Part shown: positions 17,273 through 25,013 of the stretch, piece after piece
Layout of the letters: each line of letters starts with the position of its first letter
Numbering within the stretch: the first letter of the stretch is position 1
NCBI RefSeq assembly: GCF_038396755.1
Contig: NZ_CP149822.1
Span: 4,432,001 to 4,496,000, forward strand
Direction: 5' to 3'
Source of the DNA: Chitinophaga pollutisoli
GTDB taxonomy: Bacteria > Bacteroidota > Bacteroidia > Chitinophagales > Chitinophagaceae
DNA: 64,000 nucleotides
Program-made: the position numbers and the translations under genes
Notes under the pieces: generated by a model
The model's database searches: none
Told to the model about the DNA's origin: nothing
Seen by the model: the letters and a program-made list of their open reading frames with translations, nothing else

Positions 17273-17304
17273 TTTGTTTTAATAAAATTTTCACCCTTAT
17301 TTTG
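17273..17304 (+). promoter_or_regulatory. Proximal promoter of the tRNA-tuf transcript
   Basis: TTTG at 17273-17276, a 20-nt spacer and TTATTTTG at 17297-17304 (one mismatch). It lies 45 bases before the first tRNA. Confidence 0.6.
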
Positions 17305-17349
17305 CACTCCCTTTAGCAAGAATGTTAAACTTTTTCTTGACAAAAGAAT

Positions 17350-17423
17350 GCCAGCATAGCTCAGTTGGCCAGAGCTACTGATTTGTAATCAGTGGGTCGG
17401 GGGTTCGAATCCCTCTGCTGGCT
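17350..17423 (+). tRNA. tRNA-Thr (TGT)
   Basis: Acceptor GCCAGCA pairs with TGCTGGC. The anticodon arm is ACTGA-TTTGTAA-TCAGT with TGT at 17384-17386, and the T-loop GGTTCGAATCC is intact. CCA is not encoded. First gene of a four-tRNA cluster ahead of tuf. Confidence 0.96.
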
Positions 17424-17448
17424 CAAAAGTTATTTTAGTAAGTAAGTC

Positions 17449-17531
17449 GGGCAGGTTCCAGAGCGGCCAAATGGGGCGGACTGTAAATCCGCTGTCTTTC
17501 GACTTCACAGGTTCGAATCCTGTCCTGCCCA
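17449..17531 (+). tRNA. tRNA-Tyr (GTA)
   Basis: Acceptor GGGCAGG pairs with CCTGCCC, discriminator A. The anticodon is GTA within ACTGTAAATCC. A long variable arm (class II) and a standard T-arm are present. CCA is not encoded. Confidence 0.96.
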
Positions 17532-17599
17532 CAAAAAAGAAAAAGAAGCAAGCTTTGCGGAGTGTGTCTGGGAGCAACGTAGCAGAGGCAAAGCGATGT

Positions 17600-17672
17600 G
17601 CGGGAGTAGCTCAGTTGGTAGAGCGACAGCCTTCCAAGCTGTAGGTCGCGGGTTCGAACCTCGTCTCCCGCT
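17600..17672 (+). tRNA. tRNA-Gly (TCC)
   Basis: Acceptor GCGGGAG pairs with CTCCCGC. The anticodon loop CTTCCAA carries TCC. D- and T-arms are canonical. Confidence 0.96.
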
Positions 17673-17691
17673 CTTTAAAGGCACCATCAAC

Positions 17692-17763
<72 letters not shown>

Positions 17764-17846
17764 CAAAAAGTTTCGGATGCTGGGAAACCGGAAAGTCCTT
17801 CTGGGAAATTTCTGTGGCCGGTATCCGAAATTCGAAGTTTAACGCA

Positions 17847-17920
17847 GCCGGTAAGCTCAATGGATGAGCGTTCCGCCAGTAAGCGGAAAGGAGCGGGTTC
17901 AATTCCTGCGGCGGGCTCCA
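17847..17920 (+). pseudogene. Degenerate tRNA-like element in the tuf leader
   Basis: A 74-nt element with intact tRNA hallmarks: D-arm GCTC-AATGGAT-GAGC, T-arm GCGGG-TTCAATT-CCTGC and a genomically encoded CCA end at 17918-17920. Two features are abnormal. The acceptor stem pairs imperfectly in any register (best: AGCCGGT against GCGGGCT with a mismatch and a wobble). The anticodon arm has a perfect TTCCGC/GCGGAA stem but a six- or eight-base loop around AGT. The first four tRNAs of the cluster lack encoded CCA. It is either a decayed tRNA-Thr-like gene or a retained tRNA mimic in the leader, 63 nt before the EF-Tu start. Confidence 0.65.
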
Positions 17921-17983
17921 GTTTGTAATAAGTTAACAACTAATAAAGCAATAAACTTTACAAACCATCTTAAAAAAAATACA

Positions 17984-19171
17984 ATGGCAAAAGAAACCTT
18001 TAAGCGGGATAAACCCCACGTTAACATTGGTACCATTGGTCACGTTGACCACGGTAAAACTACCTTGACTGCTGCCATTACTACAATTCTGGCAAACAAG
18101 GGCTTGGCTGAGAAGAAAGGATATGATGAGATCGACGCGGCTCCTGAAGAAAAAGAAAGAGGTATCACCATCAATACAGCACACGTAGAGTATCAGACTG
18201 CAAACCGTCACTATGCTCACGTTGACTGCCCTGGCCACGCTGACTATGTGAAAAACATGATCACCGGTGCCGCCCAGATGGACGGTGCTATCCTGGTAGT
18301 AGCTGCTACCGACGGTCCGATGCCCCAAACGAAAGAGCACGTACTGCTGGCTCGCCAGGTAGGTGTTCCCCGTATGGTTGTATTCATGAACAAAGTTGAC
18401 CTGGTGGACGACGCGGAGCTGCTGGAACTCGTTGAGATCGAGCTGCGCGAACTGCTGTCTTCCTATGGTTTCGACGGCGATAATGTTCCCATCATCCAAG
18501 GTTCCGCTACCGGCGCTCTCGCTGGCGACCCCCAGTGGATCGCTAAAATCGAGGAGCTGATGGAAGCTGTAGATACTTACATTCCCCTGCCTCCCCGTCC
18601 GGTTGACCAACCGTTCCTGATGTCTGTGGAAGACGTGTTCTCCATCACCGGTCGTGGTACTGTTGCTACCGGTCGTATCGAGCGCGGTCGTATCAAAGTG
18701 GGTGAGAACGTTGAGATCGTAGGTCTGCAAGCAGAATCTATGAAATCTACCTGCACCGGCGTTGAGATGTTCAAAAAACTGCTGGACGAAGGTGAAGCTG
18801 GTGACAACGCCGGTCTGCTCCTCCGCGGTATTGAGAAAACTCAGATCCGTCGCGGTATGGTTATCTGCCAGCCCGGTTCTATCACTCCCCACACTGACTT
18901 CAAATGCGAAGTATACGTACTGAGCAAAGAAGAAGGTGGCCGTCACACGCCGTTCTTCCAGAAATACCGTCCTCAGTTCTACTTCCGTACTACGGACGTA
19001 ACTGGCGAGGTTGAGCTGCCGGCAGGTGTTGAAATGGTTATGCCTGGTGATAACATCGGCCTGACTGTTAAACTGATCCAGCCGATCGCTATGGAAAAAG
19101 GTCTGAAATTCGCTATCCGCGAAGGTGGCCGTACCGTAGGTGCAGGTCAGGTGACTGAAATCCTGAAATAA
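17984..19171 (+). CDS. tuf: Translation elongation factor Tu
   Basis: A 395-residue GTPase that delivers aminoacyl-tRNA to the ribosome. The P-loop GHVDHGKTT, switch [10 protein letters not shown] and the base-recognition NKVD are all intact, followed by two beta-barrel domains. It lies in the classical order tRNA(Thr,Tyr,Gly,Thr)-tuf-tRNA(Trp)-secE-nusG. ATG 17984 begins [12 protein letters not shown] as in the family; the in-frame upstream sequence encodes the tRNA-like element and is not protein coding. No terminator with a T-run follows, so transcription probably continues into tRNA-Trp and secE. Confidence 0.98.
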   Translation: MAKETFKRDKPHVNIGTIGHVDHGKTTLTAAITTILANKGLAEKKGYDEIDAAPEEKERGITINTAHVEYQTANRHYAHVDCPGHADYVKNMITGAAQMDGAILVVAATDGPMPQTKEHVLLARQVGVPRMVVFMNKVDLVDDAELLELVEIELRELLSSYGFDGDNVPIIQGSATGALAGDPQWIAKIEELMEAVDTYIPLPPRPVDQPFLMSVEDVFSITGRGTVATGRIERGRIKVGENVEIVGLQAESMKSTCTGVEMFKKLLDEGEAGDNAGLLLRGIEKTQIRRGMVICQPGSITPHTDFKCEVYVLSKEEGGRHTPFFQKYRPQFYFRTTDVTGEVELPAGVEMVMPGDNIGLTVKLIQPIAMEKGLKFAIREGGRTVGAGQVTEILK

Positions 19172-19200
19172 TCGGTAGGCAACTACTGAGAAAATAAAAA

Positions 19201-19277
19201 AAGCCATCAGTTCTTGCGTAAGTAATCTTCGAAAGATTATCTTTAAAGACGATGAAAGCGAAAGGTGCTGATGGCTT
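19201..19277 (+). other. Structured RNA element between tuf and tRNA-Trp
   Basis: AAGCCATCAG (19201-19210) pairs exactly with CTGATGGCTT (19268-19277). Inside, TAATCTT-CGA-AAGATTA forms a second hairpin. No T-run follows. The tRNA-Trp gene starts four bases later, so the structure may guide cleavage of the tuf-tRNA precursor. Confidence 0.6.
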
Positions 19278-19281
19278 ATAC

Positions 19282-19352
19282 ACGGGCATGGTGCAACGGT
19301 AGCATACGGGTCTCCAAAACCTTTGATCTGGGTTCGAATCCTAGTGCCCGTG
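19282..19352 (+). tRNA. tRNA-Trp (CCA)
   Basis: Acceptor ACGGGCA pairs with TGCCCGT, discriminator G. The anticodon loop TCTCCAAAA carries CCA, and the T-loop is TTCGAAT. It is placed between tuf and secE, as in other Bacteroidota. Confidence 0.95.
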
Positions 19353-19487
19353 CGGATTAAAAAAATAAAATTGCCGGAAAGTTAAATTGCAGATTTCTTA
19401 TTCAATAAATCCGCAATTTCCCTTGAAGGCAATTTTTATCGTTCATAACAGGATTGTTTTTTAACTTCAATCCCAAGAAAATATCAC

Positions 19488-19682
19488 ATGAACAAAGTCA
19501 CCAACTACTTCAGAGAATCCTACCACGAACTGGTACATAAAGTATCCTGGCCTACCTGGAAGGAACTGCAGTCCTCCACGATGATCGTACTGATCGCCAC
19601 CGTTATCATCACCCTGATGGTATGGGGAATGGACACCGCGTCCCACCTGGTTTTATCGCAATACTATAAACTGTTTCAATAA
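19488..19682 (+). CDS. secE: Preprotein translocase subunit SecE
   Basis: A 64-residue single-span inner-membrane protein, the minimal SecE form. The cytoplasmic amphipathic helix has ELVHKVSWPTWKELQ, whose VxWPxxxEL pattern is the SecE signature. One membrane segment follows (about 31-50). It clamps SecY in the SecYEG channel. Its TAA overlaps the ATG of nusG by one base (TAATG), so the two are translationally coupled. Confidence 0.96.
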   Translation: MNKVTNYFRESYHELVHKVSWPTWKELQSSTMIVLIATVIITLMVWGMDTASHLVLSQYYKLFQ

Positions 19683-20257
19683 TGGATGAAGCCCAAATCC
19701 CCACTCAGCCCGCTCAGGAAACCAAATGGTACGTGCTGCGCGTGGTAAGTGGCAAAGAGAAGAAAGTAAAGGAGTACCTGGATATCGAGATTCGCCGCAG
19801 CGATTGGGCTAATGTCATCACCCAGGTTTTCCTGCCCGTGGAAAAAGTTTATAAAGTGCAGGCTGGTAAAAAAGTAATGCGCGAGAAAAACTTCTACCCC
19901 GGTTACGTGATGATCGAAGCCATCGAAGGTAAAATGAACGATGAAGTGATCCAGGCCATCCGTAACGTTTCCGGCGTGATCCACTTCCTCGGCAAAGAAA
20001 AGCCCATCGCCCTCCGCAAATCCGAAGTCAATAAAATGCTCGGTAAAGTAGACGAGATCTCCGACCAGGGCCTCACCATGAGCGAACCCTTCATCGTCGG
20101 CGAAACCATCAAGATCATCGACGGCCCTTTCAACGACTTCAACGGCGTCATCGAAGAAGTACTCGAAGACAAGAAGAAACTGAAAGTAACCGTGAAAATT
20201 TTCGGCCGCGCCACTCCGGTAGAGCTGAACTTTATGCAGGTAGAAAAAATCAGCTAA
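19682..20257 (+). CDS. nusG: Transcription termination/antitermination factor NusG
   Basis: Encodes 191 residues with an N-terminal NGN domain ([31 protein letters not shown]) and a C-terminal KOW domain ([21 protein letters not shown]). It binds RNA polymerase to suppress pausing and links it to Rho or ribosomes. The ATG overlaps the secE stop. In many bacteria rplK follows directly; here two minus-strand genes and separate rplK promoters intervene, and a terminator closes the nusG transcript at 20280. Confidence 0.96.
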   Translation: MDEAQIPTQPAQETKWYVLRVVSGKEKKVKEYLDIEIRRSDWANVITQVFLPVEKVYKVQAGKKVMREKNFYPGYVMIEAIEGKMNDEVIQAIRNVSGVIHFLGKEKPIALRKSEVNKMLGKVDEISDQGLTMSEPFIVGETIKIIDGPFNDFNGVIEEVLEDKKKLKVTVKIFGRATPVELNFMQVEKIS

Positions 20258-20279
20258 GCTGCTTTTCACCATATTCGAA

Positions 20280-20308
20280 GAGGTTGCCACCCGGCAGCCT
20301 CTTTTTTT
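20280..20308 (+). terminator. Intrinsic terminator after nusG
   Basis: GAGGTTGCC pairs with GGCAGCCTC (one wobble), followed by seven T. Confidence 0.88.
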
Positions 20309-20394
20309 ATGCCCGGAAGTCTATAACCATTGTATTTCAATTTGCAGGCCGCCAGCCCGGCACTATGCTACTGCCCTGTTTTTCGCAGCCCCAC

Positions 20395-20431
20395 GAAAAA
20401 GGCGGCTACCGGGATACCCGGGTACCGCCTT
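20395..20431 (-). terminator. Terminator of the DUF1579 transcript
   Basis: On the minus strand, AAGGCGGTACCCGGG pairs with CCGGTAGCCGCCTT and is followed by a short T-run (the A-run at 20396-20400 on the plus strand). Confidence 0.75.
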
Positions 20432-20461
20432 GATTTGTTATGAATGCCGTTGCGGAGAGGC

Positions 20462-21022
20462 CTACTTCCGCGTCAGCTTCATTTCCATGCTCTTAAACTC
20501 TTTACCGTCCTGCATCATGTACATTTCCATCATTTGGGTGTTGTCGTCCACCCATTTGAAAACTTCCCGGATACCGAGCGGCTTACCCATGGGGTCTGTC
20601 GATTCGCCGGTGAGGGTGAGTGTGCGGGTAGCCTCGTCCAGCTTGCCTTCCAGTACCATGATGCCGGTACTCATATTGTCGTACCAGATCGATTGGAACA
20701 CTTTCTTGGCATTGTCGTAGGCCGTGATCCCGTGGCCCTCGAACTGCATGCCGCCCATGTCGCCCGTATGCACCGACTCCTGGTAGCGGTCGCCCAGGAC
20801 CATCCGGTACACGCAGGTGCCGGTGGATTTGGAAGAAGGCCCGTCGGGCGACATCCAGAAGGTGAGATCGGTATTCCAGGTGCCGGTGGACATGGACATC
20901 ATTTTGTGCATGGGGCCCGGCGTCATGTAGTCCATCCACGCTTTTTGGGCGGCTTCTTCCTGTGCGGTGGCGGATAAAAATGTACTGCAGGCGAGGAGCA
21001 TAAACAAACATATGCGTTTCAT
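20462..21022 (-). CDS. DUF1579-family secreted protein
   Basis: Encodes 186 residues with a signal peptide (MKRICLFMLLACSTFLSATAQ). The mature part matches DUF1579: GTWNTDLTFWMSPDGP, then YRMVLGDRYQESVHTGDMGGMQFEGHGITAYDN and GESTDPMGKPLG. Its fold is expected to be a lipocalin-like beta-barrel; the biochemical role is unknown. It lies 74 nt downstream of the lactonase on the same strand and may be co-transcribed. Confidence 0.88.
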   Translation of the reverse strand: MKRICLFMLLACSTFLSATAQEEAAQKAWMDYMTPGPMHKMMSMSTGTWNTDLTFWMSPDGPSSKSTGTCVYRMVLGDRYQESVHTGDMGGMQFEGHGITAYDNAKKVFQSIWYDNMSTGIMVLEGKLDEATRTLTLTGESTDPMGKPLGIREVFKWVDDNTQMMEMYMMQDGKEFKSMEMKLTRK

Positions 21023-21096
21023 AACGAAGGGGGTTTAATGTCCCTGAAGTTACGAAATACCTGTATCGGCAACTTTTTGCCTGTTGCGACATGCAA

Positions 21097-22149
21097 TTAG
21101 CGGGTGAGTTGCAGGCAGACGGCATTTTGAACGGCTACTGTATTCCCTGTGTTGGTCAGCTGGCCGGTTTCGGCGTTTCTGCTGAAAACGGCGATTTGCC
21201 CGCTTTTTTGAAGGGCGCAGTACAGCAGGGAGCCATCGGCGGAGAGGCAGAAGTTGCGGGGCTCCTTGCCGGGGAGGGCCTGGTGGCCGGCGGGCTCGAG
21301 GCCGTTGCCGGTGACGCGGAAGATGGCGATCTGGTGGACATCGCCACGCAGGGAGGTGTAGAGAAATTTACCGTCGGGCGAAAGGTGGATGTCGGCGCCG
21401 CTGGGATTGTCCCCATTGTAGCCGGGGGGAGTGGCGGGTAGGGTTTGCCGGGGCGTGAGGGCGCCGTTCTCATAATCGTACACCTGGATCTGGCCGGTAA
21501 GTTCCAGTACGACGAACAGTTGCCTGCCATTGGCCGAGAAGGCCATGTGCCTGGGTCCTCCGCCGGGGGCGGTAGTGGCGAAAGGTTGCTTCGCGGGGCT
21601 GAGGGGGCGTTGGGCGTGGGAGGGTTGGTAGTGATATATATAAATGCGGTCGGTACCGAGGTCGGCGGCGAGGAGGAATTGGCCGTCGGGAGAGAAGATG
21701 GCCGAGTGGGCGTGGGGGGCTTCCTGGCGTTTTTTGTTGGGACCGTTGCCGCTGAAGTGGAGGCGTTGGATGGCGGGGCGGGGGATGCCGGCGGGGTCTG
21801 TGGGGAAGATCGTGAGGCTGCCGCCGCCGTAGTTGGAAACGACGAGGTGCCGGTTTTGCGGGTCCGCGGTAACGTGGCAAGGGCCGTTGCCGGCGGGTTG
21901 CGGGGCGCCGGAGGGGGAGATGCTGCCGTTCGCGGCGATATGGTAAGCCTGGACAGAGCCGTTTTCCACTTCGGAGACGGCGTACAGGCGCTTGTTATCG
22001 GGGGAGAGGTAGAGGAAGGAAGGGTTGGCGATGCCGCTGAACGTGTGCGCGGGGGATAGGTAGGGCGGCTGGGGGCCGGGTGTGAGGGTGTGGATCCCTG
22101 GTGCGGAGGCGGCCGCATAGGTGCCGACGAACATAAAAGTGTTTTTCAT
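21097..22149 (-). CDS. Lactonase family protein (seven-bladed propeller, Pgl-like)
   Basis: Encodes 350 residues with repeated beta-propeller blades: FLYLSPDNKRLYAVSE, HVTADPQNRHLVVSNYGGGSLTIF, HMAFSANGRQLFVVLEL, IHLSPDGKFLYTSLRGD and FCLSADGSLLYCALQ. It resembles 6-phosphogluconolactonase of the YbhE type (pentose phosphate pathway) or related lactonases. The start at 22149 (MKNTFMFVGTY) is preferred as the family N-terminus. An in-frame ATG at 22206 would add a hydrophobic stretch without a basic n-region, so export is uncertain. Confidence 0.88.
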   Translation of the reverse strand: MKNTFMFVGTYAAASAPGIHTLTPGPQPPYLSPAHTFSGIANPSFLYLSPDNKRLYAVSEVENGSVQAYHIAANGSISPSGAPQPAGNGPCHVTADPQNRHLVVSNYGGGSLTIFPTDPAGIPRPAIQRLHFSGNGPNKKRQEAPHAHSAIFSPDGQFLLAADLGTDRIYIYHYQPSHAQRPLSPAKQPFATTAPGGGPRHMAFSANGRQLFVVLELTGQIQVYDYENGALTPRQTLPATPPGYNGDNPSGADIHLSPDGKFLYTSLRGDVHQIAIFRVTGNGLEPAGHQALPGKEPRNFCLSADGSLLYCALQKSGQIAVFSRNAETGQLTNTGNTVAVQNAVCLQLTR

Positions 22150-22310
22150 GCCGGAAGGTGGGTTTGGGTTTGAGTGGAACAAAAGCGTGAAAAGTAGCAC
22201 TAGCATGTGGAAAAGTCTTATGGGGGATAAATTTATAAAAAAGGCGGGACGGATGGGGAGAAAATAATGGAAGGGGTGGTGGATGGGACGGGAAAGCGTG
22301 AGAAAATCCT

Positions 22311-22318
22311 TATCTTTG
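22311..22318 (+). promoter_or_regulatory. Distal -7 element upstream of rplK
   Basis: TATCTTTG matches TAnnTTTG perfectly but has no TTTG at the right distance. It could give a second, longer ribosomal-protein transcript. Confidence 0.4.
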
Positions 22319-22426
22319 CAAGGCTCGGCGCGAATGATATATTCTTTTCATTTTCAACCCCTTAGTCATAATACAATTTTCCTATCCCCGTATAATAGCA
22401 AAAAAAATGCCGAAGTCCAAATAAAT

Positions 22427-22458
22427 TTTGCTAATCAATTAAATATTACCTACCTTTG
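22427..22458 (+). promoter_or_regulatory. Promoter of the rplK operon
   Basis: TTTG at 22427-22430, a 20-nt spacer and TACCTTTG at 22451-22458. The start would be near 22463, leaving a leader of about 98 nt before rplK. Confidence 0.85.
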
Positions 22459-22560
22459 CATCCCCCTTAAAATGTCTTTTAACGAACGACTTTTGAGTTT
22501 TGGGAGTTTCGCCTTCCGGGAACGGGAGGGGGGACGTTTAACCAAATTAAAAACAACACA

Positions 22561-23004
22561 ATGGCAAAAGAGATTGCAACGTATGTGAAATTGCAGGTAA
22601 AGGGCGGCCAAGCCAACCCTGCTCCTCCGATTGGCCCTGCTTTGGGTTCGAAAGGTGTGAACATCATGGAGTTCTGCAAACAGTTCAATGCCCGCACCCA
22701 GGACAAAATGGGTAAGGTATTACCGGTGTTACTGACTGTTTACACGGACAAATCCTTTGATTTCGTTATCAAAACTCCTCCGGCTCCGGTTCAACTGCTG
22801 GAAGCTGCGAAGGTTCAGAGTGGTTCCAAAGAGCCTAACCGTAACAAGGTGGGTAAAGTATCCTGGGATCAGGTGGAGGCTATCGCGAAAGACAAGATGC
22901 CTGACCTGAACTGCTTTACGCTGGAAAGCGCCATGAGAATGGTAGCTGGTACTGCGCGCAGCATGGGTATCACCGTAGACGGTAAAGCACCCTGGGAAAA
23001 CTAA
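22561..23004 (+). CDS. rplK: 50S ribosomal protein uL11
   Basis: A 147-residue protein of the ribosomal stalk base that binds the GTPase-associated region of 23S rRNA. The N-terminal domain has the Pro-rich [22 protein letters not shown] motif. The C-terminal RNA-binding domain ends [11 protein letters not shown]. Its length and start match the family. First gene of rplK-rplA-rplJ-rplL. Confidence 0.97.
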   Translation: MAKEIATYVKLQVKGGQANPAPPIGPALGSKGVNIMEFCKQFNARTQDKMGKVLPVLLTVYTDKSFDFVIKTPPAPVQLLEAAKVQSGSKEPNRNKVGKVSWDQVEAIAKDKMPDLNCFTLESAMRMVAGTARSMGITVDGKAPWEN

Positions 23005-23049
23005 ATTGTTCACCCTGTGCAAGCAGGAAAAACGTAAAACATTCTGAAA

Positions 23050-23739
23050 ATGGCAACGAAAAAAAGAAAAGTAGCTGACACGAAGGTGGACAAGAACAAG
23101 TCTTACAGCCTGAAAGAGGCGTCCGCACTCGTAAAAGATATCAACTGCACGAAGTTCGACTCTTCTGTCGATCTGCATATCCGTCTGGGCGTAGATCCCA
23201 AGAAAGCCGACCAGGCTATCCGTGGTTCTGTAACACTGCCCCACGGTACTGGTAAAACCAAGAAAGTACTGGTACTCTGCACGCCTGACAAGGAAGCTGC
23301 TGCAAAAGAGGCTGGTGCTGACTTCGTAGGTCTGGATGATTTCATCGCGCAGATCGAAGGTGGCTGGACTGATGTTGACGTGATCATTGCGACGCCCGCA
23401 ACGATGCCGAAGATCGGTAAGCTGGGAAAGATCCTGGGCCCCCGTAACCTGATGCCGAACCCGAAGACCGGTACTGTTACCAACGACGTAGCAGCTGCTG
23501 TAAACGAGGTGAAAGGCGGTAAGATCACTTTCAAGGTAGATAAAGCAGGTATCATCCACGCTTCTATCGGCCGTATTTCCTTCGCTCCCGAGAAGATCGA
23601 GCAGAACAGCCAGGAGCTGATCAACGCGATCATCAAGCTGAAACCGGCTACGGCGAAAGGTACTTACCTGAAAGGTTTGAGCATGGCAGCGACCATGAGC
23701 CCGGGTATCGTAATCGACACTAAATCTGTTCAAAACTAA
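23050..23739 (+). CDS. rplA: 50S ribosomal protein uL1
   Basis: A 229-residue protein of the mobile L1 stalk that moves deacylated tRNA out of the E site. The family signature [25 protein letters not shown] is split across the middle; [20 protein letters not shown] is also diagnostic. In many bacteria L1 represses its own operon by binding a leader mimic of 23S rRNA. I did not identify that mimic here. It lies 45 nt downstream of rplK. Confidence 0.97.
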   Translation: MATKKRKVADTKVDKNKSYSLKEASALVKDINCTKFDSSVDLHIRLGVDPKKADQAIRGSVTLPHGTGKTKKVLVLCTPDKEAAAKEAGADFVGLDDFIAQIEGGWTDVDVIIATPATMPKIGKLGKILGPRNLMPNPKTGTVTNDVAAAVNEVKGGKITFKVDKAGIIHASIGRISFAPEKIEQNSQELINAIIKLKPATAKGTYLKGLSMAATMSPGIVIDTKSVQN

Positions 23740-23808
23740 TTGACGGCCGTTGGTGCCGGAGCCGTGAGGCTGTGAAGGCAGTAAGTCGTCAATGCTAAAT
23801 AAATTGCA

Positions 23809-24351
23809 ATGAACAAAGACCAGAAAAATGAAGTGATTGAGCTGCTGAAAGGCAAGTTTACTCAATATAACAACTTCTATATCACCAATACCGAGTCACT
23901 GACGGTAGCGCAGGTGAACCACCTGAGAAGGGTTTGTTTCGACAAGAACGTGGAAATGAAAGTGGCGAAGAACACCCTGATCAAGAAGGCGCTCGAGAGC
24001 CTGGACGGTGAGAAATATCAAGGGATCTACGAAGCGCTGAACGGCGTAACGGCCCTGATGTTCTCCGACAGCCCGAAAGAGCCTGCGGTTATCCTGAGCA
24101 CTTTCCGTAAGGCGAATGCGAAACTGGAAAAGCCTGTTCTGAAAGCTGCGTTTGTAGCGGAGGAAATCTACCTGGGCGACGACCAGCTGGCTAACCTGGT
24201 GAAAATCAAGACCAAGAACGAGCTTATCGGCGAAGTTATCGGTCTGCTGCAATCTCCTGCGAAGCGCGTAATCGCTGCCCTGCTCGAGAAAGGCAAGAAA
24301 GAAGAAGGTGGAGAAGCCGCTGCAGAAGTAGCTGCTCCCGCAGCCGAGTAA
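23809..24351 (+). CDS. rplJ: 50S ribosomal protein uL10
   Basis: A 180-residue protein that anchors L7/L12 dimers to the stalk base. The N-terminal domain (KFTQYNNFYITNTESLTVAQVNHLRR, then KVAKNTLIKKAL) binds rRNA and L11. The C-terminal helix ends in a low-complexity Glu/Ala stretch (GGEAAAEVAAPAAE), typical of the L12-binding end in Bacteroidota. Confidence 0.97.
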   Translation: MNKDQKNEVIELLKGKFTQYNNFYITNTESLTVAQVNHLRRVCFDKNVEMKVAKNTLIKKALESLDGEKYQGIYEALNGVTALMFSDSPKEPAVILSTFRKANAKLEKPVLKAAFVAEEIYLGDDQLANLVKIKTKNELIGEVIGLLQSPAKRVIAALLEKGKKEEGGEAAAEVAAPAAE

Positions 24352-24427
24352 TCGGTTACAACATTGGCTTCCAAGTCACAATATATTCTAATTCAACATT
24401 TTAAAACAACACAAAAAATATCATAAA

Positions 24428-24802
24428 ATGGCAGACGTAAAAGCATTAGCTGAACAATTAGTAGGTCTTACTGTTAAGGAAGTACAGGAACTCGCAGACG
24501 TTCTGAAGAACGAATACGGTATCGAACCTGCTGCTGCTGCAGTTGTTGTAGCTGCTGACGGTGGTGGCGGAGCTGCTGCTGCTGAAGAGAAAACTGCTTT
24601 CAACGTAGTTCTGAAATCTGCAGGTGCAAGCAAACTGAACGTAGTTAAGGTTGTAAAGGACCTGACTGGCCTCGGTCTGAAAGAAGCCAAAGAACTGGTT
24701 GACGGTGCACCGAAATCAGTGAAAGAAGGCGTTAGCAAGGCTGAAGCAGAAGATCTGAAAGCGAAGCTGACAGAAGCTGGCGCTGAAGTTGAAATTCAGT
24801 AA
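24428..24802 (+). CDS. rplL: 50S ribosomal protein bL12 (L7/L12)
   Basis: A 124-residue acidic stalk protein that recruits translational GTPases. The N-terminal dimerisation helices ([21 protein letters not shown]), an Ala/Gly hinge (35-55) and the C-terminal domain ([34 protein letters not shown]) are all present. The 3' untranslated region contains a strong hairpin at 24829. Confidence 0.97.
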   Translation: MADVKALAEQLVGLTVKEVQELADVLKNEYGIEPAAAAVVVAADGGGGAAAAEEKTAFNVVLKSAGASKLNVVKVVKDLTGLGLKEAKELVDGAPKSVKEGVSKAEAEDLKAKLTEAGAEVEIQ

Positions 24803-24828
24803 TTCTTTGCTTAATATACATTCTTTTT

Positions 24829-24862
24829 AAGGTCAAAAAGTGCTTCGGTACTTTTTGGCCTT
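24829..24862 (+). promoter_or_regulatory. UUCG-capped hairpin between rplL and rpoB
   Basis: AAGGTCAAAAAGTGC (24829-24843) pairs with GTACTTTTTGGCCTT (24848-24862) around a TTCG loop closed by C-G, the ultra-stable cUUCGg tetraloop. Fifteen pairs include two wobbles. No T-run follows. It sits where E. coli has the rplL-rpoB attenuator and an RNase III site, so partial termination or processing that separates ribosomal-protein from polymerase expression is likely. Confidence 0.75.
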
Positions 24863-25013
24863 ATGCCCTTTGGGTACGTATCTTTCCCAGGATGGCCGGC
24901 AAACGGGAAATTACCGGTCGCGATGGTTGAAATACAATAATTTGGATGTTTTTGGCAAAGAATCGTTAATTTCCCTTATTCAATACAAGTCATATTAACT
25001 GCTAACTTCGAAT

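Noticed and set aside
17864..17983. A longer EF-Tu with 40 extra N-terminal residues
   Set aside because: The extension translates the tRNA-like element and leader; EF-Tu starts at MAKETF in the family.
22283..22588. A 101-codon ORF leading into rplK
   Set aside because: It spans two promoter elements and the rplK leader, and ends inside rplK in another frame.
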